From Porphyrobacter sp. HT-58-2 (GTDB lineage Bacteria; Pseudomonadota; Alphaproteobacteria; Sphingomonadales; Sphingomonadaceae), in contig NZ_CP022600.1 in the NCBI RefSeq assembly GCF_002952215.1, forward strand, positions 1,054,001 through 1,118,000: 64,000 nucleotides of DNA. Reading direction: 5' to 3'. A program made the position numbers and the translations under genes. The notes beneath the pieces were generated by a model. It worked only from the letters and a program-made list of their open reading frames with translations. It ran no database searches and was not told where the DNA came from. Below are positions 47,349 to 54,869 of the stretch, piece after piece (position 1 is the first letter of the stretch; each line of letters opens with the position of its first letter).

Positions 47349-48511
47349 CAGCCCGCTCCCACCCGCGGCAGGCCGAGCAGGCGCTCGGCGGTGATGTTGC
47401 GCTGGATCTCATTCGATCCGGCGTAGATCGGGCCGGAGAGCGAGAACATGTAGCCCTCCAGCCATTCGTTGATCGAACCATCGGCCAGCGCACGCAGCTC
47501 TGCCGCCGCGCCGAGCAATTGCATCGCGGTGCGGTGCATCGCGCGGTCGAGTTCGGACCAGAAGATCTTGTTGAGGCTCGCTTCCGCCCCGATCTTGCCG
47601 CCCGCCATGATCTTCGCGGCGACGGCATAGGTGTTGTAGGCATAGGCCTGCGCGTCCATCCACGCCCGCATCACCGCCTCGCGCGCGGAGGGCGCGGCGG
47701 CAGCCTCGTGCTGGCGGAACAGTTCGACCAGCCGGCGCGCGGCGGCCTGAAACCGCCCCGGCGAGCGCAGCATCAGCCCGCGCTCGAAACCGGCGGTGGC
47801 CATGGCGACGCTCCAGCCCTCCCCTTCGCCCGCCAACCGGTTGTCCACCGGCACGCGCACATCGTCGAAGAACAATTCGGCAAAGCCGGGATGGCCGTGG
47901 AGCTGGCGGATCGGGCGGCGGGTGATGCCCGGCGTATCGAGATCGAACAGGATGAAGGACAGACCCTTGTGGCGCTGGCTGCCCTCCTCGGTGCGGAACA
48001 GGCCGAAGCCCCAGTCGGCAAAGCTCGCGCGGCTCGACCAGGTCTTCTGGCCATTGATCACGTAGTGATCGCCGTCGCGGTAGGCGGTGGTCTTGATCGC
48101 CGCCATGTCACTACCCGCGCCGGGCTCGGACCAGGCCTGCGCCCAGATCACCTCGCCCGCCGCCATGGGGGTGAGGAAGCGGGCCTTCTGCTCGGGGGTG
48201 CCATATTCCATGATGGTGGGGCCGAGCAGGAAGATGCCGTTCTGATTGACCCTGAGCGGCGCGCCCGCGCCCCAGTATTCTTCCTCGAAGATCAGCCATT
48301 CGATGAGGTCGAGCCCGCGCCCGCCATAGGTCTCGGGCCAGGTCACCATGCCCCAGTTGCCGCTGGCGAGCTGGCGTTCCCAGCCGACATGCTGGTGATA
48401 GCCTTCCTCGCATTCGAGCGTGAGCAGCGGCGCGGGCGGCACGTTGGCCGCAAGCCATTCGCGCACCTCGGCGCGGAAGGCCTGCTGTTGTTCGGTGTAA
48501 GCAAGCTGCAT
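47348..48511 (-). CDS. acyl-CoA dehydrogenase, large subunit (FadE31/32-like)
   Basis: 387 residues. It shows WPETYGGRGLDLIEWLIFEEEY, AQAWSEPGAGSDMAAIKT, GQKTWSSRASFADWGFGL and YAGSNEIQRNITAERLLGLPR. This is the second large acyl-CoA dehydrogenase of the operon. In steroid pathways such enzymes desaturate CoA esters produced after the B, C or D ring opens. Assignment to FadE31 or FadE32 cannot be made by eye. The start is two bases after the echA20 stop. Confidence 0.82.
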   Translation of the reverse strand: MQLAYTEQQQAFRAEVREWLAANVPPAPLLTLECEEGYHQHVGWERQLASGNWGMVTWPETYGGRGLDLIEWLIFEEEYWGAGAPLRVNQNGIFLLGPTIMEYGTPEQKARFLTPMAAGEVIWAQAWSEPGAGSDMAAIKTTAYRDGDHYVINGQKTWSSRASFADWGFGLFRTEEGSQRHKGLSFILFDLDTPGITRRPIRQLHGHPGFAELFFDDVRVPVDNRLAGEGEGWSVAMATAGFERGLMLRSPGRFQAAARRLVELFRQHEAAAAPSAREAVMRAWMDAQAYAYNTYAVAAKIMAGGKIGAEASLNKIFWSELDRAMHRTAMQLLGAAAELRALADGSINEWLEGYMFSLSGPIYAGSNEIQRNITAERLLGLPRVGAG

Positions 48512-48513
48512 GG

Positions 48514-49269
48514 TCAGAACTCGGCGGCCTTGCCGGTTGCGACAAAGGCATCGCGCGCCTTCTGGCTGTCTTCGTGCATGTACATTTCGAGCGTGAAGCC
48601 CTGCTCCCAGCGATAGCCGCGATCGACATCGCGCGGTTCGAGGCCGTTCAGCGCCTCCTTGGCGATCACCAGCGCCTTGCGGCTCTTGCTGGCGATGACG
48701 GCGCAGAAGGCGCGGGCTTCGGCTTCCAGAGCGGCGCGCGGTACGACCTTCTCGACCGCGCCGAGGCGGTAGGCTTCCTCGGCCGGGATATTGCCGCCGG
48801 TGAAGAAGGCCGCGCGCACCTTGTGCAGCGGCAGCATGCGCGAGAGGTGGCTGGCCCCGCCCATCGCCCCGCGATCGACTTCGGGCAGGCTGAAGAAGGC
48901 ATCATCGGCGGCAATGATCGTGTCCGACGCGCCGCAGATCCCGATCCCGCCGCCGATCACGAACTTGTGCACGGCGGAGACCACCGGCACTTCGGCCTCG
49001 CGGATCGCCTTGAAGGTGAGGTAATTGCCGCGATTGAGGAGCGTGATGCGTTCGGGGTGCGCCTGCATCTCCTTGATGTCCACCCCGCCGCAGAAGCCGC
49101 GCGATTCCGCTGCGGCGCGGATGAGGACGCAATTGACCTCCGGATTGCGCGCGGCGGCGGTGATCATGTCGGGGATCGACAGCCAAGTGGCGCTATCGAA
49201 AGCGTTGACGGGCGGCACGTCGAAGACGATTTCGGCGATGCGGTTCTGGATGGTGGTGGTGATCGGCAT
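48514..49269 (-). CDS. echA20: EchA20-like crotonase (steroid D-ring hydrolase)
   Basis: 251 residues of the crotonase family. It shows MPITTT at the start, FCGGVDIKEMQAHPE, VIGGGIGICGASDTII, FSLPEVDRGAMGGASHLSR and YRWEQGFTLE, matching Mycobacterium EchA20 in pattern along the whole length. EchA20 hydrolytically opens ring D of the HIP-derived diketone CoA ester, the step before IpdAB opens ring C. The ATG at 49269 begins the homology. Codons upstream in frame lie in the palindromic repeat and are rejected. Confidence 0.87.
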   Translation of the reverse strand: MPITTTIQNRIAEIVFDVPPVNAFDSATWLSIPDMITAAARNPEVNCVLIRAAAESRGFCGGVDIKEMQAHPERITLLNRGNYLTFKAIREAEVPVVSAVHKFVIGGGIGICGASDTIIAADDAFFSLPEVDRGAMGGASHLSRMLPLHKVRAAFFTGGNIPAEEAYRLGAVEKVVPRAALEAEARAFCAVIASKSRKALVIAKEALNGLEPRDVDRGYRWEQGFTLEMYMHEDSQKARDAFVATGKAAEF

Positions 49270-49273
49270 GGAT

Positions 49274-50408
49274 TTACCCTCCGTTCGCTTCGAGCGCAGT
49301 CGAGAAGCCGGGCGCAGGTGTCTCGACTGCGCTCGACACGAACGGCTCCGGGGAAAGCGCGGCGATCCGCGCCCGCGCTTCGGTTTCGATTCTGGCGAGC
49401 AGGTCGGCGCAGGACGGCAGATCATCGAGCCGGCCCGCGACCTGCCCCGAGGCCATCAGCCCGCCGATGGCATCGCCTTCGACCACGGCCTTTTGCAGCA
49501 GCGTCGGCGCGGCGGCCGCAAGCATGGCTTCGGGTAGCGACATTTCGCCGTGGCTGGTCATGCGCGCGCGCGGCAGCGAGAAGTTCGCCCCAGCTGGCAC
49601 CGGTGGCCCGCTTCATGGCGAAGGCGGCCAGCAATCCGCGCCGCCAGCGCGCCAGTGCGCCGCCCGCCTCGATCCTCTCGAGCATCGGGTTGCGGATCAT
49701 CCGCTGCGGGATGCCGTCGATCTTGCTGGTGACGATGATATCCTGCGTCCCCGCGCGGGCATAGGCGGCCTTGACCGCGTCGGGCACCGGGCTGTCGCTG
49801 GTCATCATGAAGCGGCTGCCCATTGCAATCCCGGCCGCGCCATAGGCCAGCGCCGCCGCAAGCCCGCGGCCGTCGGCAAAGCCGCCCGCGGCCGCGACCG
49901 GCACGCTCACGGCATCGAGCACTTGCGGCAGCAGCACCGTGGTGGCGACCGAACCGGTATGCCCGCCGCCCTCGCCGCCTTGCACGGTGATCGCCTCGCA
50001 CCCGAGGCTCACCATCTTCTGCGCGTGCTTCAATGCGCCCACGGTGGGGATGCACACGATCCCGGCCTCGCGGAAGCGCGCGATCATCGAGGCATCCGGC
50101 CCGCGCCCGAAGCTGACCGCGCGCACGCATTCCGCATTGGCGATGATGATTTCGACGATCTCGCGCGCGCCGGGCTGGAAGCTATGGAAATTGACCCCGA
50201 AGCGGTGTGGCGTGTGGCGGCTGGTTTCGGCAATCGCTTCCGCCAGTTCGGCAGGCTGCATCACTGCGCCTGCCAGAAACCCGAAAGCCCCCGCATTGCT
50301 GCTCGCTGCCACCAGCCGCGGCGTTGCGATCCAGCCCATCGCGGTCTGGATCACCGGCAGGCGGCTACCCAGAAGGGCGGTCAGCGGGGTGGCGAGCACA
50401 TCGGCCAT
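49274..50408 (-). pseudogene. ipdC: IpdC-like nitronate monooxygenase-family protein, frameshifted
   Basis: About 378 codons of the FMN-dependent nitronate monooxygenase fold. The first frame, from the ATG at 50408, gives PVIQTAMGWIATPRLVAA, TVQGGEGGGHTGSV, AAGGFADGRGLAAALAYGA and MKRATGASWGELLAAARA, then turns to nonsense. The correct sequence resumes in another frame as MTSHGEMSLPEAMLAAAAP and runs to a TAA at 49274. The shift lies in an alternating GC tract near 49562-49575, consistent with loss of two bases (or gain of one). IpdC is needed for HIP-CoA ring oxidation in mycobacteria. The last 23 codons are contributed by a palindromic repeat. Recent mutation, slippage, or a sequencing error are all possible. 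Confidence 0.8.
49281..49345. repeat. palindromic repeat, family A, copy 2, inside the ipdC 3' end
   Basis: The left arm (49281-49307) starts CCGTTCGCTTCGAGCGCAGT and the right arm (49318-49345) ends TGCGCTCGACACGAACGG. The two arms pair almost fully around a loop of about 10 bases. It shares the CCGTTCG..TCGAGCG arm with copy 1 at 15003-15067. Here it is translated, giving the ipdC tail PFVSSAVETPAPGFSTALE. Confidence 0.75.
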
Positions 50409-50410
50409 GG

Positions 50411-51313
50411 TCAGCCCTTGTCAGCCTCGCGCGCCTTGTTCTTCTCGGCCATCGACTTGCCACTGAACCCGGCGATGTAGTCGCCCGAGACGAGCTGGTT
50501 GTTGGCGTGGGCGAAGTGGTGGTAGCCGAAGCTCGCGTCGATCCCGGCTTCCTTGCCAGCCAGCGTCTCCATGTGATTGACCGCCTGCTTGGCGAGTTGC
50601 AGCGCAAGGCGCGGCTGTTCGGCAATGCGCGCGGCGACGCGGGCGACCTCGGCTTCCAGATCGGCGCGCGGCACGACCCGGTTGACCATGCCCATCTGGT
50701 AGGCGCGCTCGGCGCTCATGCGTTCGCCGAGGAACAGGAATTCCTTGGCGATGCGCGGGTTCAGTTCATGCGCGTGGGCAAAATATTCGACGCCGGGGAA
50801 GCCCATCTGCAACACCGGGTCCTGGAAAAAGGCATCGTCACTGGCGATGATCAGATCGCACACCCAGGCGAGCATCAGCCCGCCCGCGATGCAGGCACCG
50901 TGAACCTGCGCGATGGTCGGCTTGGGCAGGGCGCGCCACCGCTTGCACATGCCGAGATAGACTTCCTGCTCGCGGATATAGGCCTTCTCCGCGCCGCCCT
51001 TGTTGGCGTGATCGTACCACATCAGCCGGCGATCGAAGCTCGAATGGAAGTCGCGCCCGGGGCTGCCGATGTCATGTCCGGCGGTGAAGTGCTTGGCATC
51101 CGACTTGAGGATGATGACCTTGACCTCGTCGTCATCGACCGCACGCTTGAAGGCGTCGTCGAGCGCATAGGTCATCTGGCTGTTCTGGACGTTGTGGAAC
51201 TGCGGCCGGTTGAGCGTGATCCGCGCGATACCGTCAGCCGCGTGGTAGAGCACCGGCTCGTCAGTCTCGTAGACCGGCGGCTGATCAACCTTGGGAACGA
51301 TGGCGTCGCTCAT
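50411..51313 (-). CDS. enoyl-CoA hydratase/isomerase family protein
   Basis: 300 residues of the crotonase family with an N-terminal extension of about 25 residues (MSDAIVPKVDQPPVYETDEP). The CoA and oxyanion motifs are LKSDAKHFTAGHDIG and HGACIAGGLMLAWVCDLIIAS. The usual catalytic Glu region reads DPVLQMGFPGVEYF. It is distinct from EchA20 and likely hydrates or isomerises a ring-derived enoyl-CoA. It overlaps ipdB by four bases and precedes ipdC by two. Confidence 0.82.
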   Translation of the reverse strand: MSDAIVPKVDQPPVYETDEPVLYHAADGIARITLNRPQFHNVQNSQMTYALDDAFKRAVDDDEVKVIILKSDAKHFTAGHDIGSPGRDFHSSFDRRLMWYDHANKGGAEKAYIREQEVYLGMCKRWRALPKPTIAQVHGACIAGGLMLAWVCDLIIASDDAFFQDPVLQMGFPGVEYFAHAHELNPRIAKEFLFLGERMSAERAYQMGMVNRVVPRADLEAEVARVAARIAEQPRLALQLAKQAVNHMETLAGKEAGIDASFGYHHFAHANNQLVSGDYIAGFSGKSMAEKNKAREADKG

Positions 51314-52098
51314 GATGCGCTCCTGATGGCAGGTGGGTTGTCGGCCAGCACGCTGTGGCGGATGCCATGCGGATCGAGCCGCGCGATGATGGCGAGCTGT
51401 TCTTCGGTCGGCAGCGCGGTCTCGCCCGCCACTGCGTCGATCAGCGGGAAGCCGGTAGCCGCCTCGACGTCGGCAAAGGTCACGCCGGGGTGCAGCGAGA
51501 TGACCCGCACCGCGTGGTCTGGCCCGCCGAAATCCATAACGCACAGGTTGGTGACGATGCGCTTCAGGTCGATGGCGGAGTAGTTGCCGCCCGCGATCCG
51601 CCGCGCGGGGTTGTAGCCCGGCGAGGACACCCGATCGACTTCGCCTGCCACGAACACTCGCGGTCCATGGGCGGGGATGAACATCGAATTGGCGTGATAG
51701 ATGCCGTTGCCGGGGAAACCGCGCGCGCCGAGCATCTGGGTTTTCGGCTGGGCATGGGTGCCGCCCAGCGCCGAAAGGTTGGTCTGGCCGAAGCGGTCGA
51801 CCTGCGTTGGCGTCACCATCGCGTGCCGCCGCCCGCTCCACACCGCACTGTCGAAGAAGCGGCTGAAGGGCAGGTAACCCGCGGCCTTCCGGTCGTCATA
51901 GGCGCGCGGGCCGATCGGCACGGGCTGTTCGACAAGGAAGGCCTCGCCGTCGGTCATCATCAGGCCGGGTGAATGGGTCAACTTGGCAAGCCCCACGCCG
52001 AGGCGCGGGATCGGGCCGATACCGGTGCCGACCAACTCGCGGTCCGTGCGGAAGGCCTCCGCCACAGCCGCGATGCACAGTTCCGCGAGAGTCGCCAT
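51310..52098 (-). CDS. ipdB: IpdB, CoA-transferase-fold beta subunit (ring C hydrolase)
   Basis: 262 residues, class I CoA-transferase beta-subunit fold. It shows MATLAELCIAAVAEAFR, GIGPIPRLGVGLAKLTHSP, TPTQVDRFGQTNLSALGG and the C-terminal SLHPGVTFADVEAATGFPL. The canonical transferase Glu of the SENG motif is not apparent. That agrees with IpdAB being a retro-Claisen-type hydrolase of the CoA ester COCHEA-CoA rather than a transferase. It is fused translationally to ipdA by TGATG. Confidence 0.87.
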   Translation of the reverse strand: MATLAELCIAAVAEAFRTDRELVGTGIGPIPRLGVGLAKLTHSPGLMMTDGEAFLVEQPVPIGPRAYDDRKAAGYLPFSRFFDSAVWSGRRHAMVTPTQVDRFGQTNLSALGGTHAQPKTQMLGARGFPGNGIYHANSMFIPAHGPRVFVAGEVDRVSSPGYNPARRIAGGNYSAIDLKRIVTNLCVMDFGGPDHAVRVISLHPGVTFADVEAATGFPLIDAVAGETALPTEEQLAIIARLDPHGIRHSVLADNPPAIRSAS

Positions 52099-52982
52099 CA
52101 GAACACCGGCAGGGGGAGCGCCCCGACCGCCTCCATACCGCCGACCGAAGCGAGATAGTCCGCCTCGCTCGCGCCCACGAATTGCGCCGCCACACTGGCC
52201 CAGTCGCCCGGGTCCTTCGCGGCCGCCGCGTATTTCTTGAACCAGCCCATATCCCAGCCGTAGTCAGGCGGGAGCGAGGTCGGATGCGCCCCGCCCTTCG
52301 CCTCGGTCACGCCGGTGACGAAGCAGCGTTCGAACAGGTTGGCGCGGACATCGTCCGGAAAGGCATCTTCCATCGCCGGGACGAGTTCCTCGCACGAGAC
52401 GAAGCACTGGTCCGCCGCCTTGGCGAACCATTCGTCGTAATAGGTGTCCGGGCCGAGCGCCTGGACATTGCCGCGATGGTCGCAACGCTGGACGTGGATC
52501 AGCGCGGCATCGAGCTTCAGGGCGGGCATCGCCACCATCACCTCGCCATCGTCATAGGGCGACTGCACGGTCTTCAGCCCGCCGAGTTCGACAAGATCGG
52601 TGCCGAGCCCGACGCGGGTGGGCAGGAAAGGGAGCTGGAAGGCGGCGGCCTTGAGGCCCCACTGGAACATCCCTTCGTCGAGTTCGAGCACCTCGATCGC
52701 GCCGGCCTCACGGGCCTTGCGGAACCACGGTTCGAGCGGGATCGCGTCAAGCGAGACGAAGGCGAAGACCAGCTTCTTCACCTTGCCCGCCGCGCACAGC
52801 ATGCCGACATCGGGGCCGCCATAGGAAACGATTGTGAGGTCTTTGAGATCCGAGCGCAGGATTTCGCGCACCAGCGCCATCGGCTTGCGGCGCGGACCCC
52901 AACCGCCGATGCCGAGCGTCATGCCGCTTTCAAGTCGGCCGACGATCTCGGCGGAGCTCATCCGTTTGTCGAGCGTACTCAT
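52098..52982 (-). CDS. ipdA: IpdA, CoA-transferase-fold alpha subunit (ring C hydrolase)
   Basis: 294 residues. The glycine-rich CoA loop is TLGIGGWGPRRKPMALVRE. A candidate catalytic glutamate is Glu103 in LELDEGMFQWG, matching in context the essential Glu of mycobacterial IpdA. The C-terminus YGWDMGWFKKYAAAAKDPGDW is typical of the group. With IpdB it opens the last carbocyclic ring of the steroid nucleus. The ATG at 52982 overlaps the hsaC stop (ATGA), which rules out the longer in-frame start. Confidence 0.88.
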   Translation of the reverse strand: MSTLDKRMSSAEIVGRLESGMTLGIGGWGPRRKPMALVREILRSDLKDLTIVSYGGPDVGMLCAAGKVKKLVFAFVSLDAIPLEPWFRKAREAGAIEVLELDEGMFQWGLKAAAFQLPFLPTRVGLGTDLVELGGLKTVQSPYDDGEVMVAMPALKLDAALIHVQRCDHRGNVQALGPDTYYDEWFAKAADQCFVSCEELVPAMEDAFPDDVRANLFERCFVTGVTEAKGGAHPTSLPPDYGWDMGWFKKYAAAAKDPGDWASVAAQFVGASEADYLASVGGMEAVGALPLPVF

Positions 52983-53908
52983 TCGGCTGCCTCGGCCTTC
53001 TGCGCCTCGGCCATCGCCTTCTGCCAGGCCCATTCGTGGCCCCAGATGCTGATGCCAATATGCTTGGTCACTTCCCAGCTCGCCGGATCGATCACCAGAC
53101 TGTCGCAGCCGATTTCGAGATCGAAGCCGCCCGGGGTCTGGACGTAGAAGCCGACGGTCTCGTCATTGAAATGCTGACCGAGGCTGGCGCTTTCGGGATA
53201 GCCCATCGCCTTCATCCGGTCATAGGCTTTGCCCACTTCCACCAGGCTGGGATATTCCAGCATGACATGAACCGCGCCCGACGGCGGCACTGGCCCTTCG
53301 CCGAAAGCGATCGAGTGATGGCGGCCATTGTCGGCATGGAGAAAGGCGAAGTGCATCGCCGGGGCGTCGGGGCCCATGAGGTGAAAGGCCGGCATATCGG
53401 TTTCACGGAAGCCGATCACGTCGCGGTGAAAAGCCAGCGTCGCCGGAAAATCGGGCGCGGAAAAGACCGCGTGGCCCATCCCCATTGCGCCGGTGATGAA
53501 GTGGGAAATGCCGAGCGGCGAGACGAATGGTTCATCCGTGCGGCTGTCGCCGCAGTAGAATTCAAGGCCATTGCCCGCCGGATCGCTGGTGGCAAACCCT
53601 GCCTCGACCCCGCGCAGCGCTGCCGCCTCGGGGGTGAAGCGCTCGACCGGGCGACCGGCCGCGGCAATCCGGGCCGCGAGATCATCCAGCGCGGCATCGT
53701 CGGCCACTTCATAGGCGGCAGCCTTGAACCATTCGCGGTTCGATTTCTCGATTCGGAACCGGAACGGCCTGTCGTCGATGCGGAACTGCATCGCGCCGTC
53801 GGCAGCGTCAGGCGCACGCATGACACCCGCCAACTGGGTTAGAAACCTGTCCCACCGCTCTGGCTGGGCCGTTTCGATAATGACATAGCCAAGCGCCTTG
53901 ACGCCCAT
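52979..53908 (-). CDS. hsaC: HsaC-like extradiol dioxygenase (3,4-DHSA 4,5-cleavage)
   Basis: 309 residues, two-domain type I extradiol dioxygenase. The iron triad is His146 (MGMGHAVFSAPD), His214 (GAVHVMLEY) and Glu265 (GFDLEIGCD), and His197/198 in GRHHSIAF give the second-shell site. The enzyme cleaves the catecholic A ring of 3,4-DHSA. The ATG at 53908 has an AGAGG site. Its location at the head of the leftward unit, back to back with hsaA on the other strand, joins the two halves of the seco pathway. Confidence 0.9.
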   Translation of the reverse strand: MGVKALGYVIIETAQPERWDRFLTQLAGVMRAPDAADGAMQFRIDDRPFRFRIEKSNREWFKAAAYEVADDAALDDLAARIAAAGRPVERFTPEAAALRGVEAGFATSDPAGNGLEFYCGDSRTDEPFVSPLGISHFITGAMGMGHAVFSAPDFPATLAFHRDVIGFRETDMPAFHLMGPDAPAMHFAFLHADNGRHHSIAFGEGPVPPSGAVHVMLEYPSLVEVGKAYDRMKAMGYPESASLGQHFNDETVGFYVQTPGGFDLEIGCDSLVIDPASWEVTKHIGISIWGHEWAWQKAMAEAQKAEAAE

Positions 53909-53913
53909 GGCCT

Positions 53914-54681
53914 CTACTCCCCTTTCACGAGGTCGAGGAAGTACGGACGTTCTCCCCCGCCATCGACATTGATCCGAGCTCCGCTCACCCATCCGGCGAG
54001 GGGCGAGCACAGCCACAGCACTGCCCCGGCGATGTCTTCGCCCGTCCCCATCCGTTGAAGCGGCATCGAGCGGCCTACTGCGGCCTGCGCTGCGGCATCG
54101 CCATAGGTCGCCTCGGCAGTTTCAGTTGCCATCAGCCCGGCGATGATCGCGTTGACGCGGATACCCTGAGGTCCCCACTCCTGCGCGAGGCTCTGGGTGA
54201 GATTGAGCAGCCCCGCCTTGGCTGCGCCATAGGCTGCCGTGCCGGGCGACGGGCGGATCGCCGACACGCTGGCGATGTTGACGATACTGCCGCTCCCCGC
54301 CTGCGCCATGTGCGCATGCGCGGCCTGCGAGAGATAGAGGGGTGCCATCAGATTGAGCCGGATGATCGCTTCGGAAAAGCGCGGGCTCGCTTCGGCAGCG
54401 ACGACGGCGGGCGATCCGCCGGCATTGTTGACCAGGATGTCGATCCGTCCGGCCTCCGCCACGATTGCGTCCACCAGCGCGCGCACCGCCTCGGGATCGC
54501 GCACATCGACAGGGCGGAAGACGATTCCGTCCATCGCTTCGGTAGGGGCATTGCGGGCGCAGACGAAGACGCGCGCACCGGCATCGGCCAATGCCAGTGC
54601 GACCGCACGGCCCAGCCCCTTGGTCCCGCCGGTCACCAGCGCGACCTGCCCCATAAGATCAATTGTCGGCGTCTTGGCCAA
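53914..54681 (-). CDS. short-chain dehydrogenase, first gene of the leftward steroid operon
   Basis: 255 residues if it starts at the TTG at 54681, chosen for its GGGAG site 8 bases upstream and because an ATG 30 codons earlier adds a tail unlike any SDR. An internal ATG at LMGQVALV is another option. It has TGGTKGLGRAVALAL, NNAGGSP, NIASVSAIRPSPG and AYGAAKAGLLN with the Tyr-x3-Lys pair, and ends VDGGGERPYFLDLVKGE. It may be a hydroxysteroid dehydrogenase by context. The position acted on is unknown. Confidence 0.82.
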   Translation of the reverse strand: MAKTPTIDLMGQVALVTGGTKGLGRAVALALADAGARVFVCARNAPTEAMDGIVFRPVDVRDPEAVRALVDAIVAEAGRIDILVNNAGGSPAVVAAEASPRFSEAIIRLNLMAPLYLSQAAHAHMAQAGSGSIVNIASVSAIRPSPGTAAYGAAKAGLLNLTQSLAQEWGPQGIRVNAIIAGLMATETAEATYGDAAAQAAVGRSMPLQRMGTGEDIAGAVLWLCSPLAGWVSGARINVDGGGERPYFLDLVKGE

Positions 54682-54753
54682 GCTGGCCGCTCCCTTCCCT
54701 GCCCATTTTTCTGAATCGCGGCATGCGACTGCTGTTAAAACGTCAATATCGGA

Positions 54754-54800
54754 AGCCAAATGGCTTTTCAATTGACGATTTGCGTATCAAACGATAAAAA
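54754..54800. promoter_or_regulatory. divergent promoter region of the steroid cluster
   Basis: The 188-bp gap between the leftward SDR start and hsaA is the only sizeable spacer in the cluster and is AT-rich in its middle. It contains TTGACG at 54772, about 17 bases before TAAAAA, a plausible rightward promoter. A TTTG-N5-CAAA palindrome at 54779-54791 lies between these boxes and could be an operator. AAGCC-N4-GGCTT at 54753-54766 is a second small inverted repeat. No binding protein is identifiable from this sequence. Confidence 0.4.
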
Positions 54801-54869
54801 ATTTTACGAGACCAATGTCGAGGGCTGAGTCGGTCAAGCCGACCAGCTTCGCAAGAGAGGAGCCGGTCG

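Noticed and set aside
48514..49425. A longer EchA20 with about 52 extra N-terminal residues
   Set aside because: The extension is translated from the palindromic repeat and ipdC antisense, is Arg/Ser-rich, and the family starts at MPIT.
49555..49580. Programmed frameshift or phase-variable switch in ipdC
   Set aside because: The GC tract is short (about 6 dinucleotides) and metabolic enzymes are rarely phase variable. Kept only as a possibility in the finding, not as a call.
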